Shown one piece after another: positions 26,595 to 37,171 of a stretch of 64,000 nucleotides of DNA (the stretch's first letter is position 1; each line of letters starts with the position of its first letter). The stretch is from NCBI RefSeq assembly GCF_003130795.1, contig NZ_CP029353.1, positions 1,813,501 through 1,877,500 on the forward strand, in the 5' to 3' direction. Source of the DNA: Azospirillum thermophilum. Its GTDB lineage: Bacteria; Pseudomonadota; Alphaproteobacteria; Azospirillales; Azospirillaceae. The position numbers and the translations under genes were made by a program. The notes below the pieces were generated by a model that did not search any database, had not been told where the DNA came from, and saw only the letters and a list, made by a program, of their open reading frames with translations.

Positions 26595-27431
26595 ATGTCA
26601 GTTGAGGGGCAGAGAGCCTTGGAACACAACCACGTCGAATCCAGTCGCGTCCGGATCCATGGGCCGGAAGGGTTCGCGGCCATGCGCAAGGCCGGCCGGC
26701 TGGCCGCCGCCACGCTCGACTTCATCGCGCCCTATGTGCAGCCGGGCGTGACCACCGGCGAACTGGACCGGCTGCTGGAACAGTATATCCGCGACCACGG
26801 CGCCATCCCCGCCCCCCTCGGCTACCGCGGCTTCCCCAAGGCCAACTGCATCTCCGTCAACCATGTGGTCTGCCACGGCATCCCGGGCGACAAGCGGCTG
26901 CAGGACGGCGACATCCTGAACATCGACGTCACGCCCATCCTGGACGGCTGGTACGGCGACAGCTCGCGCATGTACTACTGCGGCGATGTCCCGCTGAAGG
27001 CGCGCAAGCTGGTGGAGGTGACCTACGACGCGCTGATGCTGGGCATCGGCGTCGTGAAGCCGGGCGCCACGCTGGGCGACATCGGCCACGCCATCCAGAC
27101 CTTCGCCGAATCGCACCGCTTCTCGGTGGTGCGCGACTTCTGCGGCCACGGCGTCGGGCGCACCTTCCACGAGCCGCCGTCGGTCCTGCATTTCGGCCGC
27201 CCCGGCGAGGGGCTCGTCCTGAAGGAGGGCATGATCTTCACCATCGAGCCGATGATCAACACCGGCCGCTACGACGTGAAGATCCTGTCGGACGGCTGGA
27301 CCGCCGTCACCAAGGACAAGTCGCTGTCCGCCCAGTTCGAGCACACCATCGGCGTGACCGCCGACGGGGCGGAGATCTTCACCCTCTCCCCCGCCGGCCA
27401 CACCCGCCCGCCCTACCCGGCCGAGGGCTGA
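26595..27431 (+). CDS. map: Methionine aminopeptidase type I
   Basis: 278-residue metalloprotease removing the initiator methionine. The metal ligands are visible in [19 protein letters not shown] (two Asp), [14 protein letters not shown] (His), TIEPMI (Glu) and AQFEHTIGV (Glu). The early conserved His is in VCHGIPGD. The N-terminus is about 18 residues longer than the minimal enzyme. It follows sfsA and precedes radC on the same strand, an arrangement suggesting an operon. Confidence 0.97.
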   Translation: MSVEGQRALEHNHVESSRVRIHGPEGFAAMRKAGRLAAATLDFIAPYVQPGVTTGELDRLLEQYIRDHGAIPAPLGYRGFPKANCISVNHVVCHGIPGDKRLQDGDILNIDVTPILDGWYGDSSRMYYCGDVPLKARKLVEVTYDALMLGIGVVKPGATLGDIGHAIQTFAESHRFSVVRDFCGHGVGRTFHEPPSVLHFGRPGEGLVLKEGMIFTIEPMINTGRYDVKILSDGWTAVTKDKSLSAQFEHTIGVTADGAEIFTLSPAGHTRPPYPAEG

Positions 27432-27508
27432 GCCCGCCGGCATGACGCCCCGCGCGTGCCGCGCATTGTGCGCGCTCGCGCGGGAAGGGTATAGTCGCAT
27501 GCACACAC

Positions 27509-28342
27509 ATGCATGACGACGCGATGCCCATCAGGAAGACCCGCCCGGACGCCGCCCCCACCGCCCCCCGGTTGCCGTTCGGGGATGGCGGGACGTTGCC
27601 CGGCCCCTCCGATGATGCCCCCGGTGCCTCGCCCGACGAGCCGGAGGATCTCGGCTCCTTCCACCACGACCACCGCGACCGGCTGCGCCGCCGCTTCCTC
27701 GACAAGGGGGCGGACGCGCTCGCCGATTACGAGCTGCTGGAGATGGTGCTGTTCGCCGCCAGCCCGCGCAAGGACGTGAAGCCGCTGGCCAAGGCCCTGC
27801 TCGCCAGCTTCGGCGACCTCTGGGGCGTGGTGAACGCGCCGGCGGCGCGGCTGCGCGGCATCAAGGCGGGCGGCGTGTCGCTCTCCAGCGACAACGCGGT
27901 GGCGATGGTGCGGATCGTCGGGGCGGCCGCCCAGCGGGCCCTGCAGCAGCGGGTGATCAACCGGCCGGTCCTCGCCTCCTGGCAGGCGCTGCTCGACTAT
28001 TGCGCCGCCGCCATGGCGCACGAGCCGACCGAGCAGTTCCGCCTGCTGTTCCTCGACCGCAGGAACACGCTGATCGCCGACGAGGTGCAGCAGCGCGGCA
28101 CCATCGACCACACGCCGGTCTACCCGCGCGAGGTGGTGAAGCGCGCGCTGGAGCTGAACGCCGCCGCCCTGATCCTCGTCCATAACCACCCGTCCGGCGA
28201 CCCGACCCCCAGCCGGGCGGACATCGAGATGACCAAGGAGATCGTGCGCGCCGCCACGGTGATCGGCGTCGCCGTCCATGACCACCTGATCATCGGCAAG
28301 GGCGGCCGCCACACCAGCTTCAAGGCGCAGCGGCTGCTGTAG
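27509..28342 (+). CDS. radC: RadC family JAB-domain protein
   Basis: 277-residue protein with an N-terminal helix-hairpin-helix-like region ([28 protein letters not shown] ... [11 protein letters not shown]) and a C-terminal JAB/MPN metallo-domain with the [14 protein letters not shown] motif ([13 protein letters not shown]). The family is named for DNA repair, but its role is unsettled. An unusual proline-rich N-terminal 50 residues precede the fold. The ATG at 27524 is an alternative start. Confidence 0.93.
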   Translation: MHDDAMPIRKTRPDAAPTAPRLPFGDGGTLPGPSDDAPGASPDEPEDLGSFHHDHRDRLRRRFLDKGADALADYELLEMVLFAASPRKDVKPLAKALLASFGDLWGVVNAPAARLRGIKAGGVSLSSDNAVAMVRIVGAAAQRALQQRVINRPVLASWQALLDYCAAAMAHEPTEQFRLLFLDRRNTLIADEVQQRGTIDHTPVYPREVVKRALELNAAALILVHNHPSGDPTPSRADIEMTKEIVRAATVIGVAVHDHLIIGKGGRHTSFKAQRLL

Positions 28343-28371
28343 GGGGCGCCGCCTTTCTCCGCAAGGGCCGT

Positions 28372-28800
28372 TCAGCCGCCCTGCACCTCGCCGTGCGGCG
28401 ACAGGGCCTCGATGATGCGGCAGTCGGCCATGCGGAAGCGGCCGCGGCACTGGTGGGCCAGCCGGTCCAGCTCGTCGCGCAGGCGCTGCAGGTCGGCGAT
28501 CTTGCGCTCGACCTCGTGAAGCTGCCCGACCACCAGCGCGTCGACCTCGCCGCAGGGGCGGTCCGGCTGGTCGGCCAGCGCCAGCATCGCCCGCACCGTC
28601 TCCAGCGGAAAGCCGAGGTCGCGCGCCCGCCGCACGAAGCCCAGCCGCCGGACATGCTCCTGCCCATAGGCGCGGTAGTTGCCGCTGGTGCGCGGCGGGG
28701 ACGGCAGGATGCCGATCTTCTCGTAGAAGCGGATGGTCTCCGCCTTCGTTCCGGTCGCCTTGCCCAGGGCGCCGATGGTCAGGCCCGTTTTCTCCGACAT
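28372..28800 (-). CDS. MerR family heavy-metal-responsive regulator
   Basis: 142-residue MerR-type activator with an N-terminal winged HTH (LTIGALGKATGTKAETIRFYEKIGIL) and a coiled dimerisation helix. Three cysteines (C83, C118, C127) are placed as in the ZntR/CadR/PbrR metal-sensing branch, pointing to a divalent metal such as Zn, Cd or Pb. The start at 28800 lies just beyond a perfect MerR-type dyad shared with the divergent cation-efflux gene, its likely target. Confidence 0.92.
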   Translation of the reverse strand: MSEKTGLTIGALGKATGTKAETIRFYEKIGILPSPPRTSGNYRAYGQEHVRRLGFVRRARDLGFPLETVRAMLALADQPDRPCGEVDALVVGQLHEVERKIADLQRLRDELDRLAHQCRGRFRMADCRIIEALSPHGEVQGG

Positions 28801-28805
28801 GCCGC

Positions 28806-28836
28806 TTGACCCTGTAGTGACTACAGGGTCCATGCT
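28806..28836 (+). promoter_or_regulatory. MerR-type promoter/operator of the cation-efflux gene
   Basis: -35 TTGACC (28806-28811) and -10 CATGCT (28831-28836) are separated by 19 bases, the long spacer that MerR proteins untwist. The spacer carries a perfect dyad, ACCCTGTAGT-G-ACTACAGGGT (28809-28829). The arrangement strongly suggests metal-induced activation by the divergent MerR protein. Confidence 0.93.
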
Positions 28837-28870
28837 ATCCCCAGACTCGTTTTCAGCAAGGAGAAAAGCC

Positions 28871-29512
28871 ATGGCGGCAGGCTGCTGCAGCGGCGGATGT
28901 TCCTCGTCGCGCCCGCCGGTCGACCGGACCTATCGCCGCGTCCTGTGGATGGCGCTCGGCATCAATGCCGGCATGTTCCTGGTGGAACTGGTGGCCGGCG
29001 CCGCCGCGGGGTCGGCCTCGCTGCAGGCGGACGCCATGGACTTCCTGGCCGACGCCGCGAACTACGCCATTTCGCTGCTGGTGCTCGGCATGGCGCTGGT
29101 CTGGCGCGCCCGCGCCGCCCTGCTCAAGGGGCTGTCGCTCGGGGTGCTCGGGCTGTGGGTCGCCGGGCAGACCGCCTGGAACGCCATCGCCCAGACGGTG
29201 CCCGAGGCCGAGGTGATGGGCGTGGTGGGCATGCTGGCGCTGCTCGCCAACATCGGCTGCGCCGTGATGCTGTACGTCCACCGCAACGGCGACGCCAACC
29301 GCCAGTCGGTCTGGATCTGCTCGCGCAACGACGCCATCGCCAATCTGGCCGTGCTCGCCGCGGCGGGCGGCGTGTTCGGCACCGGCACCGGCTGGCCCGA
29401 CATCGTCGTCGCCGGCATCATGGCCGCCCTGTCGGTGTCCGGCGCCGTCCAGATCATCCGCCAGTCGCTGGCCGAGCTGCGCACCGGCGGCGCGGCGGTG
29501 CCGGCGGAATAG
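28871..29512 (+). CDS. Cation diffusion facilitator-like efflux transporter
   Basis: 213-residue inner-membrane transporter of the cation-efflux (CDF) superfamily, shorter than CzcD because it lacks the C-terminal cytoplasmic metal-binding domain. Transmembrane helices contain the intramembrane acidic ligands in QADAMDFLADAANYAISL and SRNDAIANLAVL. The N-terminus is cysteine-rich (CCSGGCSSS), which could bind soft metals. It is preceded by AAGGAG and controlled by the MerR-type promoter just upstream. Confidence 0.9.
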   Translation: MAAGCCSGGCSSSRPPVDRTYRRVLWMALGINAGMFLVELVAGAAAGSASLQADAMDFLADAANYAISLLVLGMALVWRARAALLKGLSLGVLGLWVAGQTAWNAIAQTVPEAEVMGVVGMLALLANIGCAVMLYVHRNGDANRQSVWICSRNDAIANLAVLAAAGGVFGTGTGWPDIVVAGIMAALSVSGAVQIIRQSLAELRTGGAAVPAE

Positions 29513-29534
29513 GCGCCCTCCCCCCGGAACGCGC

Positions 29535-29557
29535 GTGGCCGGGACATCCCCGGCCAC
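29535..29557. terminator. Hairpin between convergent genes
   Basis: GTGGCCGGG / CCCGGCCAC, a 9-base perfect stem with a 5-base loop in the 80-base gap between the convergent efflux gene and purB. It lacks a T-run on either side, so intrinsic termination would be weak. Confidence 0.45.
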
Positions 29558-29592
29558 GACACGGAACGACACGGCGGAAGGCGCGGACGCCC

Positions 29593-30888
29593 TTACTCGC
29601 CGAACACGCGCTTGAAGATCGTGTCGACATGCTTGGTGTGGTAGCTCATGTCGAACATCGGGGCGAGCTGCTCGCGGGTGATGTGCTTCGACACGTCCGG
29701 GTCGGACGACAGCAGGTCGAGGAAGTTGGCGCCCTTCTCCCACACCTGCATGGCGTTGCGCTGCACCGCCTTGTAGCTGTCCTCGCGGCTCATGCCGGCC
29801 TGGGTCAGGGCCAGCAGGACGCGCTGCGAGAAGACGAGGCCGCCCAGGTCGTCCAGGTTCTTCTGCATGCGCTCCGGATAGACCACCAGCTTGTCCATCA
29901 TGCCGGTCAGGCGGACCAGCGCGAAGTCCAGCGTCACGGTGGCGTCGGGGCCGATCATGCGCTCGACCGAGCTGTGGGAGATGTCGCGCTCGTGCCACAG
30001 GGCGACGTTCTCCAGCGCCGGCACGACGGCGGAGCGCACGATGCGGGCAAGGCCGGTCAGGTTCTCCGACAGCACCGGGTTGCGCTTGTGCGGCATCGCC
30101 GACGAGCCCTTCTGGCCCGGATGGAAATACTCCTCCGCCTCGCGGACCTCGGTGCGCTGCAGGTGGCGCACCTCGATGGCCAGGTTCTCGACGCTCGACG
30201 CGATGACCCCCAGCACCGAGAAGAACATGGCATGGCGGTCGCGCGGGATCACCTGGGTGGAGACCGGCTCCACCGACAGCCCCAGCTTGGCGGCGACATG
30301 CTCCTCGACCCGCGGGTCGATGTTGGCGAAGGTGCCGACCGCGCCGGAGATGGCGCAGGTGGCGATGTCCCGGCGCGCGGCCAGCAGGCGCTCGCGGTTG
30401 CGGGCGAAGGCCGCATAATGGCCGGCCAGCTTCACGCCGAAGGTCGTCGGCTCGGCATGGATGCCGTGGCTGCGGCCGATGGTCGCCGTGTATTTGTGCT
30501 CGGCCGCCCGGCGCTTCAGCACCGCCAGCAGCTTGTCCAGATCCTCCAGCAGCAGGTCGGCCGCCTGGGTGAGCTGCACCGCGAGGCAGGTGTCCAGCAC
30601 GTCCGACGAGGTCATGCCCTGATGGACGAAGCGCGCCTCCGGCCCGACATACTCGGCGAGGTTGGTCAGGAAGGCGATGACGTCGTGGCGCGTCTCCCGC
30701 TCGATCTCGTCGATGCGGTCGATCTCCCACTTGCCCCGCTCCCACACGGCGGCGGCCGCCTCCTTCGGAATCACGCCCAGCTCGGCCTGCGCGTCGCAGG
30801 CGTGCGCCTCGATCTCGAACCAGATGCGGAACCGGTTCTCCGGCTCCCAGATGCGGGCCATTTCGGGGCGGGTATAGCGGGGGATCAT
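29593..30888 (-). CDS. purB: Adenylosuccinate lyase
   Basis: 431-residue fumarase/aspartase-superfamily enzyme acting twice in purine synthesis (SAICAR to AICAR; adenylosuccinate to AMP). The signature SSAMPHKRNPVLSENLTGLARI is near 262-283, TSSDVLDTC near 90 and TIGRSHGIHAEPTTFGVKLAG near 137-157. The start MIPRYTRPEM follows GGAGAG; longer upstream frames are not supported. It is separate from the purC-purS and purQ-purL blocks. Confidence 0.97.
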   Translation of the reverse strand: MIPRYTRPEMARIWEPENRFRIWFEIEAHACDAQAELGVIPKEAAAAVWERGKWEIDRIDEIERETRHDVIAFLTNLAEYVGPEARFVHQGMTSSDVLDTCLAVQLTQAADLLLEDLDKLLAVLKRRAAEHKYTATIGRSHGIHAEPTTFGVKLAGHYAAFARNRERLLAARRDIATCAISGAVGTFANIDPRVEEHVAAKLGLSVEPVSTQVIPRDRHAMFFSVLGVIASSVENLAIEVRHLQRTEVREAEEYFHPGQKGSSAMPHKRNPVLSENLTGLARIVRSAVVPALENVALWHERDISHSSVERMIGPDATVTLDFALVRLTGMMDKLVVYPERMQKNLDDLGGLVFSQRVLLALTQAGMSREDSYKAVQRNAMQVWEKGANFLDLLSSDPDVSKHITREQLAPMFDMSYHTKHVDTIFKRVFGE

Positions 30889-31162
30889 CGGGCACTCTCC
30901 GGAGGTGACGGTGGCGACGGCCCCGCCCGCATGGCTCGTGCCGGCGCGGGGGCGCACGCGCGCCCGGACCATAGCGATGCCGCCCGGCTTTGCAAAGAGC
31001 CTTGGCGGAAGACGCCGGAGCGGGGCCGGAACGCCCCGCCCCGGCCGCCGGTCGCCCGCAGGCGGTGGCCGGCCGTCAAAAAGTCGCGCGCCAGTCGTAT
31101 CGACTCGCTTGAAAGGACAGTATAACGGGTACTAAACAAATCATTACCGCGCGCCGCGCTCT

Positions 31163-34100
31163 ATGCCATACGACAGTATGCCGTCCGGTGCGCCCGTTGG
31201 AGGGCCGTCGTTGTCCGACCCTGTTGCCGAGTTGATCCGCGAGCCGGCCCAGTCGCCGGACGAGGCCCGCCTGTACCGCCTGCAGTTCATCACGTCCCTG
31301 ACGCTGGTGGCCGCGCTGGTGCTCGGGCTCGGCTCCTACTTCATCTGGCAGCACTGGACGGATTTCGAGGCGGACCTCCGCCAGACCGAGACACGCTATC
31401 TGGACGAACAGCGCCAGGCGCTGGAGCAGGAGGTGGAGAACGCCCACTCCTACCTCGCCTACATGCGCTCGCGCATCGAACCCCTGCTGAAGGAGCAGGT
31501 GCGAGACCAGGTGCAGGAGGCGATCGGCATCGCCCGCGGCATCCACGAGCGGGAAAAGGACATCCTGCCCCTCGAATCGGTCCGGGAGTCGATCAAGGAG
31601 ACGCTGCGCCCGCTGCGCTTCGCCAACGGCCGCGGCTACTACTTCATCATCGAGGAGGACAGCACCGCCGTCCTGATGCCGACCAAGCCGGAGCTGGAGG
31701 GCGGCAGGCTGCTCGGCGGGCCCGACGTCGCCCTGTCCGGCGCGACGCGCGAGATCCTGAAGGCGGCGCGCACGCCGGACCAGCAGGGCTTCGCGCGCTA
31801 CCGCTGGATCATGCCCGATTCCAACGGCGAGGTGGTCGAGAAGGTCGCCTATGTCCAGCGGTTCGAGCCCTTCGGCTGGGTGATCGGCGCCAGTGATTCC
31901 ATGGTCGCCATCGAAAGCCGGGTGCAGCGGGAATCGCTGCTGCGGCTGCGCTCCTTCCGCTTCGGGGAGTCGGGCACCGTCGGCGTGCTCCGCCGCGACG
32001 GCGAGGTGCTGCTGTCCCCCACCGCCCCGGCGTCGGAGGGGATGAACGCCCGCGACCTGCCCTGGAAGACCGAGCGCGACCTGGTCACCCGGCTGCTGGA
32101 GACCGGGCTGAACGGCGGCGGCGAGGTGCGCTACGAGTGGATCCATCCGGTGACCGGCCGGCTGACCCCGCGCATGGCCTTCGTCTCGCCGCCGAACGTC
32201 TGGGGCTGGATCCTGATCGCCGGCTTCTACGTCGACGACGTCACCGCGGTGATGGACGCCCGCCGCGCGGAGATCGGGCGCGGCGTGCGCCAGCGCATCC
32301 TGACCACCATCGGCGTGCTGGCCCTGGCGCTCGGCAGCTCGGTGATGGTATCCTGGCTGGTCACCCGCTGGATCCGGGCGATCGTCGGCAACTACCGCAG
32401 CCGCGTGCGGCGCAGCGACACCATGCTGCGCGAACGGGCCCGCCAGCTCTACCTCGCCAACTTCTTCGTCGACCATGTGTCGGAGATCGTCGTGCTGGCC
32501 GACGCGCAGCTGCGCATCGCCTACGTCAACCCCTTCGGCTGCGAGGCGCTGGGCGGCACGCTGGAGCAGCTCCACGCCGCCCATGCCGACCTGTTGGCGC
32601 AGTTCGCCGCCAAGGGGGCCGACGCGCCCGACCATTACGAGACGACCTACCGGACCCGCGACGGCCGCGAGCTGCAGCTCGAGGTGACGGCCAGCCGCAT
32701 CACCTACGAGGGCGACACCTATTACAGCGCCATCGCCCGCGACATCTCCGAGCGCAAGCGGGCGGAGCGCGAGCTGCGGCTCTCCGCCAAGGTGTTCGAC
32801 AACGCCGCGGAGGGCATGGTCGTCACCAACGCGAAGAACCGCATCGTCGCGGTCAACGACGCCTTCTGCCGGATCACCGGCTACAGCCGGGAGGAGGTGC
32901 TGGGGGAAGACCCCCGCATCCTCGCCTCAGACCGGCAGGACGCCACCTTCTACGAGGAGATGTGGGCCAGCCTGCGCGAGAGCGGCTCCTGGACCGGCGA
33001 GATCTGGAACACCCGCAAGAACGGCGAGGTCTATCCGGAGTGGCTGAGCATCCAGGTGGTGCGCAACGAGGCGGGCGAGGTGCTGAACTACATCGCCGCC
33101 TTCTCCGACACCAGCGAGCGCCGGGCGCAGGAGGAGCGCATCCGCCACCTCGCCCAGTATGATTTCCTGACCGACCTGCCCAACCGCTTCCTGCTGCGCG
33201 ACCGGCTGGAGCGCGCCATGCTGGCGGCGGACCGGCACGGCAAGAAGGTCGGCGTGCTGTTCGTCGACCTCGACCGCTTCAAGACGATCAACGACAGCCT
33301 GGGCCACCCGGTGGGCGACAAGCTGCTGCGCGCGGTGTCCGACCGGCTGCTGGAGACGGTGCGGGCCAGCGACACCGTCAGCCGCCAGGGCGGCGACGAG
33401 TTCGTCATCATGATCAACGACATGGACAACCCGGACGCCGCCTGCACGGTGGCGCGCAAGGTGCTGCGCGCCCTGTCGGAGCCCTTCCTGGTCGACATCC
33501 ACGAGCTGCAGATCACCCCCTCCATCGGCATCGCCGTCTTCCCGGAGGACGGGGCGACCATCGACGCGCTGCTGAAGAACGCCGACATGGCGATGTACGC
33601 CGCCAAGGAGGCCGGCCGCTCGACCTACCAGTTCTTCACGCCGGAGCTGAACCGCCGCGCCTCGGAACGGCTGTGGACCGAGAACAACCTGCGCCGCGCG
33701 CTGGCCAACAACGAGCTGGAGCTGCATTTCCAGCCGCAGTTCTCGCTGAAGGGACGCCGGCTGGTCGGGGCGGAGGCGCTGGTGCGCTGGCGGCATCCCG
33801 ACGGCTCGCTGATCATGCCCGGCCAGTTCATCCCGGTCGCCGAGGACACCGGCCTGATCCTGCCGCTCGGCGACTGGGTCCTGGGGAGGCCTGCCGGCGC
33901 GCCGCCGAGCTGCTGAAGCACCAGGAGATGCTGATCGCCGTGAACCTGTCGGCGGTCCAGATGCGCCGCCCCGGCCTCGCCGACCGGGTGTCCGGCTGGC
34001 TGTCGACCTACGGCATCCCGGCCAACTGCCTGGAGCTGGAGGTGACCGAGAGCGTGCTGATGGACGATTCGGACGTCGTCACCGGCACCTTCGGCCAGCT

Positions 34101-34452
34101 CCGCGAGATGGGCGTGCCGCTGGCGATCGACGATTTCGGCACCGGCTATTCCAGCTTCGCCTACCTCAAGCGCTTCCGGGTGGACAAGCTGAAGATCGAC
34201 CGCTCCTTCGTCCAGGGGCTGGACGCCGGCGACACCGACTGCGAGGCGATCGCCGAGGCGATCATCAGCATGGCGCGCTCCCTGCGCATGCAGACCCTGG
34301 CGGAAGGGGTGGAGACCGAGGCGCAGGCCAGCAGCCTGGACCGGCTGGGCTGCGACCAGATGCAGGGCTACCTGCTGGGCCGCCCGATGCCCTTCGACGA
34401 CTTCCGGAGCTTCGTCCTGCGCCACAGCACCGCCGGCATGATGGTGAACTGA
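31163..34452 (+). pseudogene. Cache-PAS-PAS-GGDEF-EAL cyclic-di-GMP enzyme (single-base frameshift)
   Basis: About 1095-residue membrane sensor for c-di-GMP turnover. It has a first helix (about 44-62), a periplasmic Cache-type sensory region to about 370, a second helix (about 383-405), two PAS domains (about 435-665), a GGDEF domain with intact RQGGDEFV, and an EAL domain with GAEALVRWRHPDGS, NLSAVQ, ELEVTES and DDFGTGYSS. Active-site residues for both activities look present. The frame breaks in the EAL domain at the G-run 33883-33886; adding one G turns VLGRPAG into the expected VLGEACRRAAEL. I infer a lost base in the assembly. Confidence 0.88.
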
Positions 34453-34477
34453 GCGCCGGCGGGCCGCCGAACGCGAA

Positions 34478-34506
34478 GGGCCCGGCGCCGTCGCGGCGCC
34501 GGGCCC
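34478..34506. terminator. Strong GC hairpin between convergent genes
   Basis: GGGCCCGGCGCC / GGCGCCGGGCCC, a perfect 12-base stem with a 5-base loop, flanked by GAA and TTCC. It probably terminates transcription from both the GGDEF/EAL gene and the DUF1476 gene. Confidence 0.7.
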
Positions 34507-34533
34507 TTCCGATTCGGCAGGACCGAAGGCGCG

Positions 34534-34854
34534 TTACTCGGCCGTCACCTGCTGGCGGGCGAGGTCGAGCAGGTGCGACAGCTCCTTCTCGATGCGATGC
34601 TCGGAGACGTCGACGCCCTTGGCCCGCAGGTCGGCCAGCAGCCGGTCGCGGATGTCGTGCGGACCCGGGGTGGCGATGTCGGTATCGACGATCTGGCGGG
34701 CATAGGCCTCGGCTTCGGGGCCGCGCAGCCCCTGCAGGTCCGCCGCCCACAGGCCGGCCAGCTTGTCGCGACGCGCCCGAATCCGGAAGAGCAGGTCCTG
34801 GTCGTGCTGGAACTTGTTCTCGAAGGCCTTCTCGCGGTCATCGAAGGTGGTCAT
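34534..34854 (-). CDS. DUF1476 protein, F1-ATPase zeta-subunit-like inhibitor
   Basis: 106-residue helical protein of the alphaproteobacterial DUF1476 family. In Paracoccus the member is the zeta subunit that inhibits F1FO-ATPase. The N-terminal inhibitory-type segment is MTTFDDREKAFENKFQHDQDLLFRI, followed by the family core ARRDKLAGLWAADLQGL. It begins at 34854, after a purine-rich site. Confidence 0.92.
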   Translation of the reverse strand: MTTFDDREKAFENKFQHDQDLLFRIRARRDKLAGLWAADLQGLRGPEAEAYARQIVDTDIATPGPHDIRDRLLADLRAKGVDVSEHRIEKELSHLLDLARQQVTAE

Positions 34855-35011
34855 GGGGACCCGGCTCCTCAGGTTGTTTTCGCTCCCGGATGCAGGATTA
34901 TATAGCCGGTGCGCCGTTCGCGTCACTGCCCTGCCGTCGCTGCCCGAGGGCGCTCCGGCTAATCCGTCGTGCGGCCGAATACCCAACAGAAAGGCCAAAG
35001 GCAAGCTCCCG

Positions 35012-35814
35012 ATGTGCAGTGTGATCCTTCTGCGGCGACCGGACGCAACATGGCCGCTGGTGCTCGGCGCCAACCGCGACGAGATGGCCGGCCGTCCCTG
35101 GCTGCCCCCGGCCGCCACTGGCCCGACCGGCCCAACCTGGTGGCCGGGCTGGACGAACTGGCGGGCGGTTCCTGGCTCGGCCTCAACGACGAGGGGGTGG
35201 TGGCCGCCATCCTGAACCGCGAGGGCACGCTGGGGCCGGAGACCGGCAAGCGCTCGCGCGGCGAGCTGGTGCTGGAGGCGCTGGACCACGCCGACGCGGC
35301 CGAGGCCGCCCGGGCGCTGGGGCAGCTCGACACCCGCGCCTACCGGCCCTTCAACCTGCTGGTCGCCGACAACCGCGACGCCTTCCTGCTGTCGCACCGC
35401 GGGGCGGGCCCGCAGAACCGGCCGGCGGTCATGCCGGTGCCGGAGGGCGTCCACATGGTGACCGCCTTCGACCTGGACGACGGGCGCGACCCGCGAATCG
35501 CCCTCTACCGCCCGCTGTTCGAGCAGGCCGCCACCCCGGCGCCCGAATTTGCGGCCCCCGGAATATCGGACGGCACGGCTCCGGAGTCCTTCGACTGGGG
35601 CGGCTGGCCCGAACTGCTGGCGAGCCGCATCTGGGAGCCCGGCGAGCGCGGCGAGCGCGGGGCGATGAACTTCCGCCTCGCCAACGGCTTCGGCACGGTG
35701 TCGAGCGCGCTGATCGCGCTGCCCGCCATGGACCGGCCGGACCTCGACCCGCACTGGCACTTCGCCCCCGGACGGCCGCACGAGACGGGCTGGACCCCCG
35801 TCGACCTGTCCTGA
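35012..35814 (+). pseudogene. NRDE-family (TANGO2-like) protein (single-base frameshift)
   Basis: About 267-residue member of the NRDE family, named for the conserved Asn-Arg-Asp-Glu seen here in LGANRDEMAGRPW. The N-terminal Cys2 (MCSVILL) is typical and may become an N-terminal nucleophile as in Ntn hydrolases. The reading frame breaks after RPWLPP; one extra C in the run at 35105-35109 joins it to RHWPDRPNLVAGLDELAGGSWLGLNDEGVVAAILNREGTLG and the rest. Function is poorly known; relatives affect haem and lipid handling. The lost base is probably an assembly error. Confidence 0.87.
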
Positions 35815-35938
35815 CCGGACGGGGGGAGCCGTTGCGCTCTCATTGTGTTCGCAGGGACGGCTTGCTATATCACCGTGACAGTCACCTGGACCGGCAAGCC
35901 TCCCTTGTCCGGTCCACTCGTATTTGGACGATCACGCA

Positions 35939-36703
35939 ATGACACGACGCCGGCGCATCTACGAAGGCAAGGCGAAGGTACTCTTCGAAGGGCCGGAACC
36001 GGGCACCCTGGTGCAGTACTTCAAGGACGACGCCACCGCCTTCAACAACCAGAAGCGCGGCGTCATCACCGGCAAGGGCGTGCTGAACAACCGCATCTCC
36101 GAGTACCTGATGAGCCGCCTGTCGGAGATCGGCGTGCCGACGCATTTCATGCGCCGCCTGAACATGCGCGAGCAGCTCGTCCGCGAGGTGGAGATCATCC
36201 CGATCGAGGTGGTGGTGCGCAACGTCGCCGCCGGTTCGCTGGCGCGCCGCTTCGGCATCCCGGAAGGCACCCCCCTGCCCCGCTCGATCATCGAGTATTA
36301 TTACAAGTCCGACGAGCTGGGCGACCCCATGGTGTCGGAGGAGCACATCACCGCCTTCGGCTGGGCGGCTCCCCAGGACATCGACGACATGGTGGCGCTG
36401 TCGCTGCGCGTGAACGACTATCTCTCGGGCCTCTTCCTCGGCATCGGGCTGAAGCTGGTGGACTTCAAGCTGGAGTTCGGCCGGCTGTGGGAGAATGACG
36501 AGATGCGCATCGTGCTGGCCGACGAGATCAGCCCCGACAATTGCCGCCTGTGGGACGTCAAGACCAACGAGAAGCTGGACAAGGACCGCTTCCGCCAGGA
36601 CCTCGGCAAGGTCGAGGAGGCCTACCAGGAGGTCGCCCGCCGCCTCGGCATCCTGCCGGAAGGCGGGCCGGCCGACGTCAAGGGCCCCAAGACCATCCAG
36701 TGA
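35939..36703 (+). CDS. purC: SAICAR synthetase
   Basis: 254-residue phosphoribosylaminoimidazole-succinocarboxamide synthase, an ATP-dependent step of purine synthesis. Conserved blocks are [59 protein letters not shown] and [15 protein letters not shown]. Start 35939 is used; a TTG 15 bases upstream is possible. purS follows 43 bases downstream. Confidence 0.97.
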   Translation: MTRRRRIYEGKAKVLFEGPEPGTLVQYFKDDATAFNNQKRGVITGKGVLNNRISEYLMSRLSEIGVPTHFMRRLNMREQLVREVEIIPIEVVVRNVAAGSLARRFGIPEGTPLPRSIIEYYYKSDELGDPMVSEEHITAFGWAAPQDIDDMVALSLRVNDYLSGLFLGIGLKLVDFKLEFGRLWENDEMRIVLADEISPDNCRLWDVKTNEKLDKDRFRQDLGKVEEAYQEVARRLGILPEGGPADVKGPKTIQ

Positions 36704-36746
36704 CCCCAAGACACCCCCTACCCCCCAAAGAGCGAGCGGACATCCG

Positions 36747-36989
36747 ATGAAGGCGAAGGTTCACGTCACCCTCAAGCGCGGCGTTCTCGACCCCCAGGGC
36801 AAGGCCATCGCGCACGCGCTGCACACGCTGGGCTTCGACGGCGTCGAGGATGTCCGCGCCGGCAAGGTCATCGAGCTGCAGTTGAAGAGCACCGACGAGG
36901 CGGCCGCCCGCAAGGAGGTCGAGGCGATGTGCAACAAGCTGCTCGCCAACACCGTGATCGAGGACTACGCGATCGAGCTGGTGGCCTGA
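36747..36989 (+). CDS. purS: Phosphoribosylformylglycinamidine synthase subunit PurS
   Basis: 80-residue PurS, the small subunit that bridges PurQ and the small-type PurL in FGAM synthase. The sequence MKAKVHVTLKRGVLDPQGKA and CNKLLANTVIEDYAIELV is typical. In most alphaproteobacteria purQ follows directly; here purQ is 6.5 kb downstream. Confidence 0.96.
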   Translation: MKAKVHVTLKRGVLDPQGKAIAHALHTLGFDGVEDVRAGKVIELQLKSTDEAAARKEVEAMCNKLLANTVIEDYAIELVA

Positions 36990-37171
36990 GCCTCCGCGGT
37001 CCTGCGGGCTGACCCGGCAGCACCCCCGTCGCCACCAACGGCCCCGGACCCCGGTGCCCGCCCTTCCCGGCCCACCGCTTTCCGGAGCGGACGCAAGAAC
37101 CGGGTGGACGCGGGCGGGGGTCCCGCGGCCTTGGTGGTGAATTCGTTTCAGGGCCGCCCCGGGACCGCCGC

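Noticed and set aside
25690..26751. Apparent 353-residue frame joining sfsA to sequence overlapping map
   Set aside because: The C-terminal part is out of frame with the normal SfsA ending; a single missing G at 26502 explains it and removes the overlap.
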